A stretch of 64,000 bases of DNA. Origin: Collinsella sp. TM09-10AT. GTDB lineage: Bacteria; Actinomycetota; Coriobacteriia; Coriobacteriales; Coriobacteriaceae. Below the pieces are notes generated by a model, which made no database searches, was not told where the DNA came from, and saw only the letters and a program-made list of their open reading frames with translations. The stretch spans positions 1 to 64,000 of the forward strand of contig NZ_QSOP01000001.1 in assembly GCF_003436275.1 (NCBI RefSeq), read 5' to 3'. Positions 47,650 to 55,736 of this stretch are shown one piece after another. Position 1 is the first letter of the stretch, and each line of letters begins with the position of its first letter. The translations under genes were made by a program, and so were the position numbers.

Positions 47650-47684
47650 AGAGGGGAGCCCCTTCCAACAAGGAGCTCCCCTCT
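47650..47684 (-). terminator. Hairpin terminator between polA and HAD gene
   Basis: AGAGGGGAGC (47650-47659) and GCTCCCCTCT (47675-47684) form a perfect stem. Read on the minus strand it is followed by GTTTTGG, so it more likely stops the HAD transcript, but it also lies after polA. Confidence 0.65.
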
Positions 47685-47752
47685 GCTCAAATCATTTCAG
47701 CTAAGTATCTAGACACTCAAGACGCCATCTTGGCGGCAGGAAAGTAAACCTA

Positions 47753-47881
47753 GGGCCTGGCCGGGCGGCACGGGTTAACTTTTCGTAGATTCCGCACGCA
47801 AAGAAAGCCACTTAATGTGGCTTTCGTCTTGCGCAGGACCTGACCGAGCGAAAAGATATCCCGTGCCGCCCGGCCAGGCCC
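47753..47881. repeat. Long GC-rich palindrome with nested hairpin
   Basis: Outer arms 47753-47774 and 47860-47881 are exactly complementary over 22 bases (GGGCCTGGCCGGGCGGCACG...). A five-base mismatch follows, then TTTTCG/CGAAAA. Nested inside is AAAGCCAC-TTAAT-GTGGCTTT (47804-47824). It lies at the convergent polA/HAD ends, so bidirectional termination is possible, but the size and the similar element at 33202 suggest more than that. Confidence 0.75.
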
Positions 47882-47891
47882 GATGGGACGG

Positions 47892-48719
47892 CTACCGAGC
47901 CGCCAGGATGGCGTCGATGAGCGTCAGTACGCCCCCGTCGTTGTTGCTCGGAATGCGCCACTCAGCATGCGCGTTCATATGCTCCTCGGCATTGTCCACG
48001 ATAAAGCTGTGACCGACGCGCTCAAGCATGGGGATGTCGTTGTAGGTATCGCCCACGGCGGCGGCATCGGCGATATCGATGCCGAGCTGCTCGCACAGGT
48101 GCGCGACGCCCGAACCCTTGTCGACGCCCAGGTTCATAAAGTCGATCCACTCGCGGCCGGCATTGGTGACATAGAGCTGATCCGAGAACGCGGGGTTATA
48201 GGTCTCGCGGAACGCGGGCTCGGCGTCGTAGCCGGGGAAAAAGATCGAGATCTTATTGGACTCGATATCGATGCCCTCAAAGGTGTCGACGTAGTTGATC
48301 GTGTTGTAGTAGACGCTGATCTCGTCGTGGTACTGATGGTCGCGGGCGAGCACATAGAACTCGTCGTAGCAGCACAGGACGGGAACGGCGCGCGGGTCCT
48401 CCGAGGCACGAGCGAGCACCTGCTGATACAGCGCCACATCGATGTTGCTCTTATAGATATAGTTGCCGCGGTAGATAACGCAGGCTCCATTGTCGGGGCA
48501 AAAAGCAAGGCGGTTCTTAATGCTCTCGAACATTTCTTCGAGTTTTGGGGCGGGGCGTCCGCTGGCGGGGCAGAACACGATGCCAGCCTCGGCGAGCTTG
48601 TCTAGGCGCTCATCAAGACCCTGCGGCAACACGCGCTCGTCGGTGAGAAGCGTCTTGTCCATATCAACGGCGAGAATCTTAATGCTTCCAATATTGGTGT
48701 CCGATTCGTAAGTTTGCAT
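47892..48719 (-). CDS. HAD-superfamily (Cof-type) phosphatase
   Basis: 275 residues, HAD-IIB class. Motif I AVDMDKTLLTD near 16-27, motif II PASGRP, Lys motif in the C1 domain region, and motif IV GDTYNDIPMLERVGHSFIVDNAEEHM. Such enzymes dephosphorylate small sugars or cofactor phosphates; the specific substrate is unknown. It is divergent from the argG leader. Confidence 0.9.
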   Translation of the reverse strand: MQTYESDTNIGSIKILAVDMDKTLLTDERVLPQGLDERLDKLAEAGIVFCPASGRPAPKLEEMFESIKNRLAFCPDNGACVIYRGNYIYKSNIDVALYQQVLARASEDPRAVPVLCCYDEFYVLARDHQYHDEISVYYNTINYVDTFEGIDIESNKISIFFPGYDAEPAFRETYNPAFSDQLYVTNAGREWIDFMNLGVDKGSGVAHLCEQLGIDIADAAAVGDTYNDIPMLERVGHSFIVDNAEEHMNAHAEWRIPSNNDGGVLTLIDAILAAR

Positions 48720-48862
48720 AAAAGCGCGCCTTTCGTTTCGAAATTGTTTCAGACGTTATAATCATCAACCAGTAACCGAGCGTATTGTCGCAGGAACGGG
48801 GCGTATTTGCACCACGCTTCACAAAGTAATGAAAAAAAATTTCAGAAATTTGAATTTGTCGC

Positions 48863-48890
48863 TTGCGCTGTAGGCACTTTAGCGTAATAT
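48863..48890 (+). promoter_or_regulatory. Putative argG promoter
   Basis: TTGCGC (48863-48868) and TAATAT (48885-48890) with 16 bases between. It lies about 100 bases before the leader peptide and 380 before argG. Confidence 0.5.
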
Positions 48891-48993
48891 AGCGACCATC
48901 GAAAACGGAGACGGAAAAACAACCGCTTACCGAGGAAAAGGTACCGTTTACGATATTAGAATTGCGCCCGGCGGTAGGTGAAAGGAGAGGCAG

Positions 48994-49068
48994 ATGCAGT
49001 TCGTAAAGATCATCACCACTGCAGACAATGCCATCCGACGCCAGCGCGCAATTTCCCGACGACGATAA
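48994..49068 (+). CDS. Arginine-rich leader peptide before argG
   Basis: 24 codons with AGGAGAGG seven bases upstream, encoding MQFVKIITTADNAI then RRQRAISRRR and TAA: six of the last ten residues are arginine, five of the CGN codons in two runs (CGA CGC CAG CGC; CGA CGA CGA). It lies directly before the arginine-synthesis genes. This is the pattern of a ribosome-stalling leader peptide controlling transcription or translation by arginyl-tRNA supply. The last codons overlap a GACGAT/ATCGTC hairpin (49062-49075). The gene is too short for the usual gene finders. Confidence 0.75.
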   Translation: MQFVKIITTADNAIRRQRAISRRR

Positions 49069-49273
49069 CAATCGTCTCTGTCCGCATGGGGCGAATTGCC
49101 TCAACAGAGTCATTTTGAGGTCGTTGGGTTTTAGCACGACATTGCTGCATGTTTCTAGGGCATGTATGTGCTGATTTTTGCTATTTAACCTGATATTGCA
49201 CGGTTTTTGACCTCAAAGTGACTTGCAACTGACCGATGTTCTAATTAGCTACCAAGGGCGAAAGGAAACAGCC
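49069..49273 (+). promoter_or_regulatory. Structured argG leader downstream of the peptide
   Basis: Possible competing structures: GACGAT-AACA-ATCGTC across the leader stop; GTCGT/ACGAC around 49118-49140; a long-range pairing of about 15 bases between AGTCATTTTGAGGTC (about 49107-49121) and GACCTCAAAGTGACT (about 49208-49222). A GCATGTTTCTAGGGCATGTATGTGC region then TTTTTG (about 49148-49182) might be a weak terminator. Which of these forms with a stalled ribosome cannot be settled by eye. Confidence 0.5.
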
Positions 49274-50500
49274 ATGAGCAAGGAAAAAGTCGTTCTCGCA
49301 TATTCCGGTGGTCTTGATACATCCGTATGTGTCAAGTGGCTCCAGGACGAGAAGAATCTCGATGTCGTTTGCGTCTGCGGCAACGTGGGCCAGGAGGAGA
49401 CCGGCCTGGATGCCAAGAAGCAGAAGGCGCTCGACCTGGGCGTTCTCGATTGCCAGGTGCTCGACCTGCGCGACGAGTTCTCCGATGAGTTCCTGACTAA
49501 GGCCATCGCCGCAAACTCCATGTACGAGAACAAGTACCCGCTGCTCTCCGCCCTGTCTCGCCCGCTGCTCGCCAAGAAGCTCGTCGAGGTCGCTCACGAG
49601 TTTGGCGCGACCTACGTCGCCCACGGCTGCACCGGCAAGGGTAACGACCAGGTTCGTTTTGAGGCTGCCGTCAAGGCCCTCGACCCCGAGCTTAAGGTTA
49701 TCGCCCCGGTTCGCGAGTGGGATCTGAAGTGCCGTCCCGATGAGGTCGCCTATGCTCACGCCCACAACGTGCCGGTTCCCGAGGGTGCCAACGACAACCC
49801 CTATTCCATCGACGACAACCTGTGGGGTCGTGCCATTGAGTGCGGCCACCTGGAGGATCCCTGGAATGAGCCACTCGACGACGCCTGGGTTATGACCAAG
49901 AATCCCGAGGACACGCCCGATACCCCGACGTATATCGAGATTGAGTTTGAGGCCGGCAAGCCCGTCGCCGTCGACGGCAAGATGATGAAACTCTCCGAGA
50001 TCGTCATCGCCCTCAACAAGATTTCGGGCGACAACGGCTTTGGCCGTCTCGACCTGGTTGAGGATCGTCTGGTGGGCCTCAAGAGCCGCGAGTGCTATGA
50101 GGTTCCCGGAGCCCTGACGCTCATCACCGCCCACAAGGCACTCGAGGACATTTGCGTCGAGGGCGACCTGCTCAAGACCAAGATTAAGCTCGAGCAGGAT
50201 TGGGCCACCGCCGTGTACAACGGCCAGTGGTACAGCCCGCTCAAGAACGCGCTCGACGCCTTTATGGCCGATACCCAGAAGTTCGTGACCGGCACCGTCC
50301 GTCTGAAGTTCTTTAAGGGCAATTGCCATGTCGTCGGCCGCAAGAGCCCCTTCAGCCTCTACGACTACGGCCTGGCCACCTATGACCGCGACACCACGTT
50401 TGACGAGAAGGCCAGCGCCGGTTTTATCGAGATCGATACGCTGTCGCTCAAGACGTGGGCTAAGGTCCAGGGTCCCAGCTCTGCTGCCGCCCAGGCTTAA
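49274..50500 (+). CDS. argG: Argininosuccinate synthase
   Basis: 408 residues. N-terminal ATP-pyrophosphatase P-loop VVLAYSGGLDTSVCVKWL; HGCTGKGNDQVRFE; and ECGHLEDPWNEPLDDAW, all typical. It joins citrulline and aspartate. GAAAGGAAACAGCC places the start at ATG 49274. Although its neighbour argH makes arginine, the same genome breaks arginine down by the ADI pathway at the left end of the window. Confidence 0.97.
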   Translation: MSKEKVVLAYSGGLDTSVCVKWLQDEKNLDVVCVCGNVGQEETGLDAKKQKALDLGVLDCQVLDLRDEFSDEFLTKAIAANSMYENKYPLLSALSRPLLAKKLVEVAHEFGATYVAHGCTGKGNDQVRFEAAVKALDPELKVIAPVREWDLKCRPDEVAYAHAHNVPVPEGANDNPYSIDDNLWGRAIECGHLEDPWNEPLDDAWVMTKNPEDTPDTPTYIEIEFEAGKPVAVDGKMMKLSEIVIALNKISGDNGFGRLDLVEDRLVGLKSRECYEVPGALTLITAHKALEDICVEGDLLKTKIKLEQDWATAVYNGQWYSPLKNALDAFMADTQKFVTGTVRLKFFKGNCHVVGRKSPFSLYDYGLATYDRDTTFDEKASAGFIEIDTLSLKTWAKVQGPSSAAAQA

Positions 50501-50733
50501 GTCTTCCTTTCCTTGGTATCCGCGCGGCCCATCCGCGTGATACATAACGGGCGCATGGGGTCCCTACCTTTCGTTATGCTTGCTGACACTTCTTAACATC
50601 GGTGGCCCCTACGTTCCGCCCGCATATATGATGCCGCGTCTGCGGCTGAGTCCGAGCCCCGCCGGGGTTGTCTGGCGGGGCTCCTTCTATCAATTTGGCA
50701 GCTCTGCGCCTATATATATGAGGAGTATCCATT
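50501..50733 (+). other. argG-argH gap with several hairpins
   Basis: 233 bases. Hairpins: GGTATCCGCGCGG/CCGCGTGATAC (about 50515-50543), CATAACG/CGTTATG (about 50543-50578) and GAGCCCCGCC/GGCGGGGCTC (50654-50683, followed by CTTCTAT). The last may be a terminator. The rest shows no gene. Confidence 0.5.
50654..50690 (+). terminator. Probable terminator before the small ORF
   Basis: GAGCCCCGCC (50654-50663) and GGCGGGGCTC (50674-50683) form a perfect stem, followed by CTTCTATC. The T-run is broken, so read-through to the small ORF and argH is plausible. Confidence 0.55.
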
Positions 50734-50904
50734 ATGTTCAATGCTTTCGCGCATGCTTTACTTGCCCTCGCGCCCGAGTTCGATGCCGCAAAGGTCGAGG
50801 ACGTTCCTATGAGCCTGAAGGCCTGGATCGATGGTTCGCAGGGCAACATTCGGAGGGAGACGTTGGGCGCCAAGTGCATGGCGCGTCACTTCTTTGCAAA
50901 TTAG
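50734..50904 (+). CDS. 56-residue protein of unknown function
   Basis: MFNAFAHALLALAPEFDAAK... to ...GAKCMARHFFAN, 56 residues, with GAGGAG nine bases upstream. It has the composition of a folded soluble protein and contains SLKAWIDGSQGNIRRET. No family is recognised. It lies between argG and argH and is transcribed in the same direction, so it may be part of the arginine operon. Below the length limit of many gene finders, so probably missed in databases. Confidence 0.6.
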   Translation: MFNAFAHALLALAPEFDAAKVEDVPMSLKAWIDGSQGNIRRETLGAKCMARHFFAN

Positions 50905-51022
50905 CTACATGGTCCCGCGCACGGCGGGGAATGTGTAAAACTAGCGGTTGAAAAATCGCTTTAGCGATATGGCGCATTGCTTTGGGCGCTTGTTTTGGTA
51001 TTTGGAGAAAGGGGACGGTTCC

Positions 51023-52453
51023 ATGGCTCTTTGGGGCGGTCGTTTTGAGGCGGGCGTGGCCGAGGTCACGCAGGAGTTTGGCGCGTCGCTGCCGGTCGAC
51101 AAACATCTCTATAAGCAGGATATCGCCGGTTCTAAGGCGCATGCCAAGATGCTGGCGGCCCAGGGCATCATCAGTGCCGAGGATGAGCAGGCGATTGCCG
51201 AGGGCCTGACCGGAATCGAACAGGATATCGATGCCGGCAACTTCACCTTCGATATCAACGACGAGGACATCCATATGTCCATCGAGAGCGAGCTGACGCG
51301 TCGCATCGGCGAGGCCGGCAAGCGCTTGCATACCGGACGTTCGCGCAACGACCAGGTGGCGACCGATTCGCGCCTGGGCGTCAAGGCGTTGGCCAAGGAG
51401 CTCATGGAGGCCAACCTGCAGTTGCGCCACGTGCTGGTGGATGCGGCCAAGAAGTACGACAAGGTGATTCTGCCGGGTTACACGCACATGCAGCATGCTC
51501 AGCCCGTGCTGCTGTCACATCATCTGCTGGCGTATTCCTGGATGTTCGCGCGCGACTTTACACGTCTGAAGGCCGCCTTTGATGCCGCCGACAACTGCCC
51601 GCTGGGTGCTGCCGCGCTTGCCGGTACGAGCTATCCGCTCGATCGCCAGATGACGGCTGCCGAACTTGGCTTTGCGGGCGTGATTCCCAACTCGCTCGAT
51701 GCGGTTTCCGACCGTGATTTCCTGCTCGATCTGCATTACGCCGGATCCGTCATGGCGATGCACCTGTCGCGTCTTTCCGAGGAGATCGTGCTGTGGTCGA
51801 GCTCCGAATTTGGCTTTATCACGCTTTCAGACTCCTACTCCACCGGCTCGTCTATCATGCCGCAGAAGAAGAATCCCGACTTTGCCGAGCTTATCCGCGG
51901 TAAGAGCGGTCGCGTGTACGGCAACCTGGTGCAGCTGCTCGTGACCATGAAGGGCCTGCCGCTTGCTTATAACAAGGACTTGCAGGAGGACAAGGGGGGC
52001 GCGCTCGACACTGCCCATACGCTCATGCAGTGCCTGTCCGTTATGGCCGGTATGATTTCGACTTGGACCGTCAACGAGGATGCCATGGCGCGCGAGTGCG
52101 GCGTGGGGCACCTTGCCGCCACCGATGTTGCCGATTACCTGGCCAAGCGCGGTCTGCCGTTCCGCGAGGCACATGCCGTGGTGGGCCATCTGGTCCTGAT
52201 GTGCGAGAAGCGCGGCTGCAATCTTGAGGACCTGCCGTTTGAGGTGTTCCAGGAGGCAAGCCCGCTCTTTGAGCACGATATTACCGAGGCGCTCGATATT
52301 CCGTCGATTGTCGCCGCGCGTACGACCGAGGGCGGTACCGCCCCTGCCGCCGTTGCCGTGCAGTTGGGGCGCGCCGAAGCGCAGCTTGCGGCCGATGAGG
52401 GTGTGTTTGGCTCGTTGACTAAGGTCGTCGAGATGGGCCACGGAGCTAATTAG
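51023..52453 (+). CDS. argH: Argininosuccinate lyase
   Basis: 476 residues, fumarase/aspartase fold. HTGRSRNDQVATDSRL, the TH-motif GYTHMQHAQPVLLSHH and the signature GSSIMPQKKNPDFAELIRGKSG are present. It releases arginine and fumarate. GAGAAAGGGGACGGTTCC precedes ATG 51023; the in-frame codon at 50948 lacks a ribosome site. Confidence 0.97.
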   Translation: MALWGGRFEAGVAEVTQEFGASLPVDKHLYKQDIAGSKAHAKMLAAQGIISAEDEQAIAEGLTGIEQDIDAGNFTFDINDEDIHMSIESELTRRIGEAGKRLHTGRSRNDQVATDSRLGVKALAKELMEANLQLRHVLVDAAKKYDKVILPGYTHMQHAQPVLLSHHLLAYSWMFARDFTRLKAAFDAADNCPLGAAALAGTSYPLDRQMTAAELGFAGVIPNSLDAVSDRDFLLDLHYAGSVMAMHLSRLSEEIVLWSSSEFGFITLSDSYSTGSSIMPQKKNPDFAELIRGKSGRVYGNLVQLLVTMKGLPLAYNKDLQEDKGGALDTAHTLMQCLSVMAGMISTWTVNEDAMARECGVGHLAATDVADYLAKRGLPFREAHAVVGHLVLMCEKRGCNLEDLPFEVFQEASPLFEHDITEALDIPSIVAARTTEGGTAPAAVAVQLGRAEAQLAADEGVFGSLTKVVEMGHGAN

Positions 52454-52498
52454 CTTATTGGATGCGTCTGTCTGGTGCGTTCATCATATCTTGCCTTT

Positions 52499-52529
52499 AC
52501 GGGTGCCCGCTACGGTAGGCGCCCGTTTT
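52499..52529 (+). terminator. Terminator after argH
   Basis: ACGGGTGCC (52499-52507) pairs with GGCGCCCGT (52518-52526), followed by TTTTG. Confidence 0.82.
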
Positions 52530-52698
52530 GTTATAGAGAAGGAAGGAGCTTGTCGAGAACTTTTGTAGGACATTTGCGCAGGTTGTGAAGGGGGTGCGTT
52601 CACGGGCGGCAATCGACCGTCTGTTCTGTTCGGTGCAGTTGGAAGTGGGGCGGATGGTACTCTAGTCGGGCTTCGGAACAGAAGTGACACATATGGAG

Positions 52699-52728
52699 CG
52701 CTTCAATAAATAATAACGCTTCAATAAA
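52699..52728 (+). repeat. Direct repeat upstream of ndk
   Basis: CGCTTCAATAAA occurs twice, at 52699-52710 and 52717-52728, 18 bases apart, about 10 bases before the putative ndk promoter. It could be a two-site operator. Confidence 0.5.
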
Positions 52729-52738
52729 CGGCTTTTTG

Positions 52739-52767
52739 TTTAACTGCAGCTAGAACTCTGTTACGAT
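52739..52767 (+). promoter_or_regulatory. Putative ndk promoter
   Basis: TTTAAC (52739-52744) and TACGAT (52762-52767) with 17 bases between, about 60 bases before ndk. Confidence 0.5.
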
Positions 52768-52830
52768 GCAGTCCAGGCGGGTGCCGGAATGGGACTTGGG
52801 CACGCGCGAACCTACTTGAAAGGCTACCTT

Positions 52831-53235
52831 ATGGCTATCGAGAAGACCTTCATCATGATTAAGCCCGACGCCGTGCGCGATCGCAAGATCGGCGAGATCG
52901 TTGCTCGTATCGAGCGCAGCGGCCTTGTTATCGAGCGCATGGAGATGACCACGCTTGAGCGCGCCACCGTCGAGGAGCACTATGCTCATCTGGCCGATAA
53001 GCCCTTCTTTGGCGGTCTGTGTGACTTTATGACGAGCGGTCCGGTCGTCAAGATGGTCGTTTCCGGTCTCTCCGCTGTCTCCAAGATGCGCACCCTTATG
53101 GGCGCCACCAACCCGCTTGATGCCGCTCCCGGCACCATTCGCGGCGACTTTGCCGTCGATGTCAACGCCAACGTGATCCATGGCTCCGACTGCCTGGAGA
53201 ACGCCGAGATCGAGATCAAGCGCTTTTTTGGCTAA
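52831..53235 (+). CDS. ndk: Nucleoside diphosphate kinase
   Basis: 134 residues. EKTFIMIKPDAVRDRKIGEI at the start and NVIHGSDCLENAE with the phosphorylated His117. It moves the terminal phosphate from ATP to other NDPs. GAAAGGCTACCTT places the start at ATG 52831. Confidence 0.97.
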   Translation: MAIEKTFIMIKPDAVRDRKIGEIVARIERSGLVIERMEMTTLERATVEEHYAHLADKPFFGGLCDFMTSGPVVKMVVSGLSAVSKMRTLMGATNPLDAAPGTIRGDFAVDVNANVIHGSDCLENAEIEIKRFFG

Positions 53236-53273
53236 ACCAGCTTTGACTCCTTAAAGCTGTTAGCGTGTGGTTT

Positions 53274-53308
53274 GGGCGCCGCGGAACTCCATCCGCGGCG
53301 CCCTTTTT
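53274..53308 (+). terminator. Terminator after ndk
   Basis: GGGCGCCGCGG (53274-53284) and CCGCGGCGCCC (53293-53303) form a perfect 11-bp stem followed by TTTTT. Confidence 0.92.
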
Positions 53309-53313
53309 ATTCC

Positions 53314-53383
53314 AGTAGATTTTGGTAAACGCCCACAAATCTACTAAAGAGCCCCCGTCCGGATGTTTCTTCCGGGCGGGGGC
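53314..53383 (-). terminator. Hairpins at the rpiB 3' end
   Basis: GCCCCCGTCCGGA/TCCGGGCGGGGGC (53351-53383) then AGTAGATTT/AAATCTACT (53314-53345). On the minus strand they follow the rpiB stop; T-rich sequence lies after the GC stem. Confidence 0.7.
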
Positions 53384-53411
53384 TGGCGTTAGCGTATGGC
53401 TTTGTGAATCT

Positions 53412-53879
53412 TTAGGCTTCGTCGACGATCTTAAGGCCGCGCGTCTGGTCGATCTCGTTGAGGAGATTGACGCGACGCTCGTGACGACCGCCCTCAAACT
53501 CGGCGTCGAGCCACTCGTCGACAATCATCTTGGCGAGCTCGGAGCCCACGACGCGGGCGCCAAAGGCGAGCACGTTGGTATTGTTGTGCATGCGCGAGAG
53601 CTTGGCGCTGAAGGGCTCGGAGCACACGACGGCGCGAACGCCCTCCACCTTGTTGGCAGCCAGGCTGATGCCGACGCCGGTGCCGCAGATCAGGATGCCC
53701 AGGTCGACGTCGCCGTTGGCAACGGCCTTACCCACCTTGTAGCCGGCGATGGGGTAATCAAAGCTCTCGGAGGTGTCGGTTCCAAAGTTCACGACCTCAC
53801 AGCCGCGCTCCTTCAGGTGCTCGGAAATGATGTTCTTGAGCTCGACGGCGGCGTGGTCGTTACCGATACCAATCTTCAT
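53412..53879 (-). CDS. rpiB: Ribose-5-phosphate isomerase B
   Basis: 155 residues, RpiB/LacAB fold. IGNDHAAVELKNIISEHL, the catalytic-Cys strand GILICGTGVGISLAANK, and HNNTNVLAFGARVVG are characteristic. It interconverts ribose-5- and ribulose-5-phosphate. A GAGAGGAACCACTC site precedes the start. Alternative allose-6-phosphate isomerase activity is known for RpiB but there is no allose context. Confidence 0.94.
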   Translation of the reverse strand: MKIGIGNDHAAVELKNIISEHLKERGCEVVNFGTDTSESFDYPIAGYKVGKAVANGDVDLGILICGTGVGISLAANKVEGVRAVVCSEPFSAKLSRMHNNTNVLAFGARVVGSELAKMIVDEWLDAEFEGGRHERRVNLLNEIDQTRGLKIVDEA

Positions 53880-54150
53880 GAGTGGTTCCTCTCTGGTCCG
53901 TGCGGCGGAATTGCTAAAGGTTTTACCGCGTTCGACTGCATGATAGCGCGACTTTTGTGTAAACGCTCGGGCGTTTTTTGGTCAAACGCTTTAGCATGCA
54001 ACAAGACCGGCTTTTCATGAATGAATGCCGTCGGATTGCGCTTGAACGCCGTCCGTCGGAACCATGGTTGCGGTTTTTGATGCATTGTTATCAAATAAAA
54101 GAGCTAACTATTATCGAGAGTCCAGTCCGTTATGTAAGCAGGAGATACCT

Positions 54151-55470
54151 ATGCCTACCGATTCCATTCGCGATGCCGCTTTTTGCGATGTCTTGAACCG
54201 CGAGCTTGTCTGTGCGCTCGGCTGCACCGAGCCTATTGCCGTTGCCTATGCAGCGGCGCTGGCGAGCCAGACACTCGGTTGCGAACCCGATCATATGGAC
54301 GTTGCCTGCTCGGGCAACATCATCAAGAACGTTAAGAGCGTGACCGTGCCCAACTCGGGCGGCATGCACGGTATTGAAGCAGCGGCCGTACTGGGTGCCG
54401 TGGGCGGTGACGCCAAGAGCGCGCTCGAGGTGCTCGAGTGCGTTAACGACGAAGATCGTGCTCGCGTGGCCGAGCTCCTCGCCGATGCTGATTACTGCGA
54501 TGTGTCGCTTGTCGAGGGTGTACCCAACCTCTACATCAAGGTGACTGCCACAGCCGGGGGCCATACCGCGGTCGTCGAGATTACCGACCACCACACCAAT
54601 GTCACGTGCCATACGCTCGACGGTATTCCGGTGTGCGGCAAGTCGGCGGGGGAGTGCGCCGCCTGCGCCGAGCGCGTCGTGGCCGAGCGCGCGGCAGATA
54701 ACGCCGACACGCCCATGTCGATCGAGTCCATCATCGACTTTATCGAGGGCGGCGACATCGAGAGCGCCCGCGCGGCCGTTGAGCGCCAGATTGAGCTGAA
54801 CGGTGCGATCAGTGCCGAGGGCCTCGCGCACGCTTGGGGCGCCGAGGTAGGCCGTACGTTGCTGGGTGCTCGTGCCGATGACGTCGCCTGCCGTGCCCGT
54901 GCCCGTGCGGCCGCCGGGTCCGACGCCCGCATGAACGGTTGCGCGCTGCCGGTCGCCATTGTGTGCGGCTCGGGCAATCAGGGCATTACCTGCGCATTGC
55001 CCGTCATGGAGTATGCCGAGTACCTGCGCTGCGACCACGATCGCCTGGTGCGCGCCGTAATTCTGTCCGATCTTATCGCCGTGCATATCAAAAGTTATAT
55101 TGGTGCGCTCTCGGCGTTTTGCGGTGCTATTTGCGCCGCATGCGGTGCCGGTGCCGCGATTACCTGGCTGTGTGGTGGCACGCGCGAGCAGATTGGCGCG
55201 ACGGTCTCGAACACGCTCGGCAACGTTGGCGGCATCGTGTGCGATGGCGCCAAGGCAAGCTGCGCCGCCAAGATTTCCGCTGCCGTTGATGCGGCGATTC
55301 TGGGTCACGATATGGCCATGCAGGGTCGCGGCTTCCGCGCCGGCGAGGGCCTCATCCAGGATACCGTCGAGCAGACAATCGCCAGCATGGGCTACGTGGG
55401 CCGTGTGGGCATGAAGGACACCGACGTCGAGATCCTCAACATTATGATCGGCAAAACACGGGTTTGCTAG
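54151..55470 (+). CDS. L-cysteine desulfidase family (UPF0597)
   Basis: 439 residues. ELVCALGCTEPIAVAYAAALA, GNIIKNVKSVTVPNSGGMHGIEAAAVLG, GSGNQGITCALPVMEYAEYL and GNVGGIVCDGAKASCAAKISAAVDAAI are family hallmarks; conserved cysteines bind the iron-sulfur cluster. It splits cysteine to pyruvate, ammonia and sulfide, like CyuA/CdsB. AGCAGGAGATACCT places the start at ATG 54151; the frame from 54064 lacks a ribosome site. The last codon (TAG 55468-55470) lies in the hairpin of structured repeat A. Confidence 0.92.
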   Translation: MPTDSIRDAAFCDVLNRELVCALGCTEPIAVAYAAALASQTLGCEPDHMDVACSGNIIKNVKSVTVPNSGGMHGIEAAAVLGAVGGDAKSALEVLECVNDEDRARVAELLADADYCDVSLVEGVPNLYIKVTATAGGHTAVVEITDHHTNVTCHTLDGIPVCGKSAGECAACAERVVAERAADNADTPMSIESIIDFIEGGDIESARAAVERQIELNGAISAEGLAHAWGAEVGRTLLGARADDVACRARARAAAGSDARMNGCALPVAIVCGSGNQGITCALPVMEYAEYLRCDHDRLVRAVILSDLIAVHIKSYIGALSAFCGAICAACGAGAAITWLCGGTREQIGATVSNTLGNVGGIVCDGAKASCAAKISAAVDAAILGHDMAMQGRGFRAGEGLIQDTVEQTIASMGYVGRVGMKDTDVEILNIMIGKTRVC

Positions 55471-55638
55471 CTACGCGGTTTTACCAAACCGCGTAGCTAG
55501 CCGACGCTGCAAACGCCCCTAAGCGGCAATCTGACGTTCAATCGTCGGTCGCGTACCAAAGTACGCTTCCCTCCTCTTTCACGTCACCTTGCTCGCTTAG
55601 GGGCGTTTTCGCTGACTGATGCTCAACCTACGGCGCTT
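55466..55638 (+). repeat. Structured dispersed repeat A, copy 2
   Basis: Hairpin P1 is 16 bp perfect (55466-55481 with 55486-55501, TACC loop); CCGACGCTGCA; P2 AAACGCCCCTAAGCG (55511-55525) with 55594-55608; P3 GCAATCTGACGT (55526-55537) with 55581-55592; P4 GCGTAC/GTACGC (55551-55566). TTCAATCGTCGG and CCTCCTCTTTC match copy 1 exactly while the P1, P2 and P4 helix sequences differ but still pair. The tail CTCAACCTACGGCGC ends in TTTTTT, so it may also act as a terminator. Confidence 0.78.
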
Positions 55639-55677
55639 TTTTGTTTGGGGCACTCATTGGGGACAGACTTGAATGAG

Positions 55678-55732
55678 TAGTCGTTGGGGACGTTCTTGTT
55701 TGACTAGTTGTTTAGAACGTCCCCAACGACTA
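55678..55732. terminator. Perfect 19-bp hairpin (GGGGAC type)
   Basis: TAGTCGTTGGGGACGTTCT (55678-55696) and AGAACGTCCCCAACGACTA (55714-55732) are exact complements around a 17-base loop. It lies between the convergent cysteine desulfidase and HAD genes. A half-site TTGGGGACAG lies just upstream (about 55658). Without a T-run, so termination is uncertain. Confidence 0.65.
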
Positions 55733-55736
55733 ACCC

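Noticed and set aside
49069..49273. T-box riboswitch before argG
   Set aside because: No clear specifier loop or conserved T-box motif was found, whereas an Arg-rich leader peptide is plainly present.
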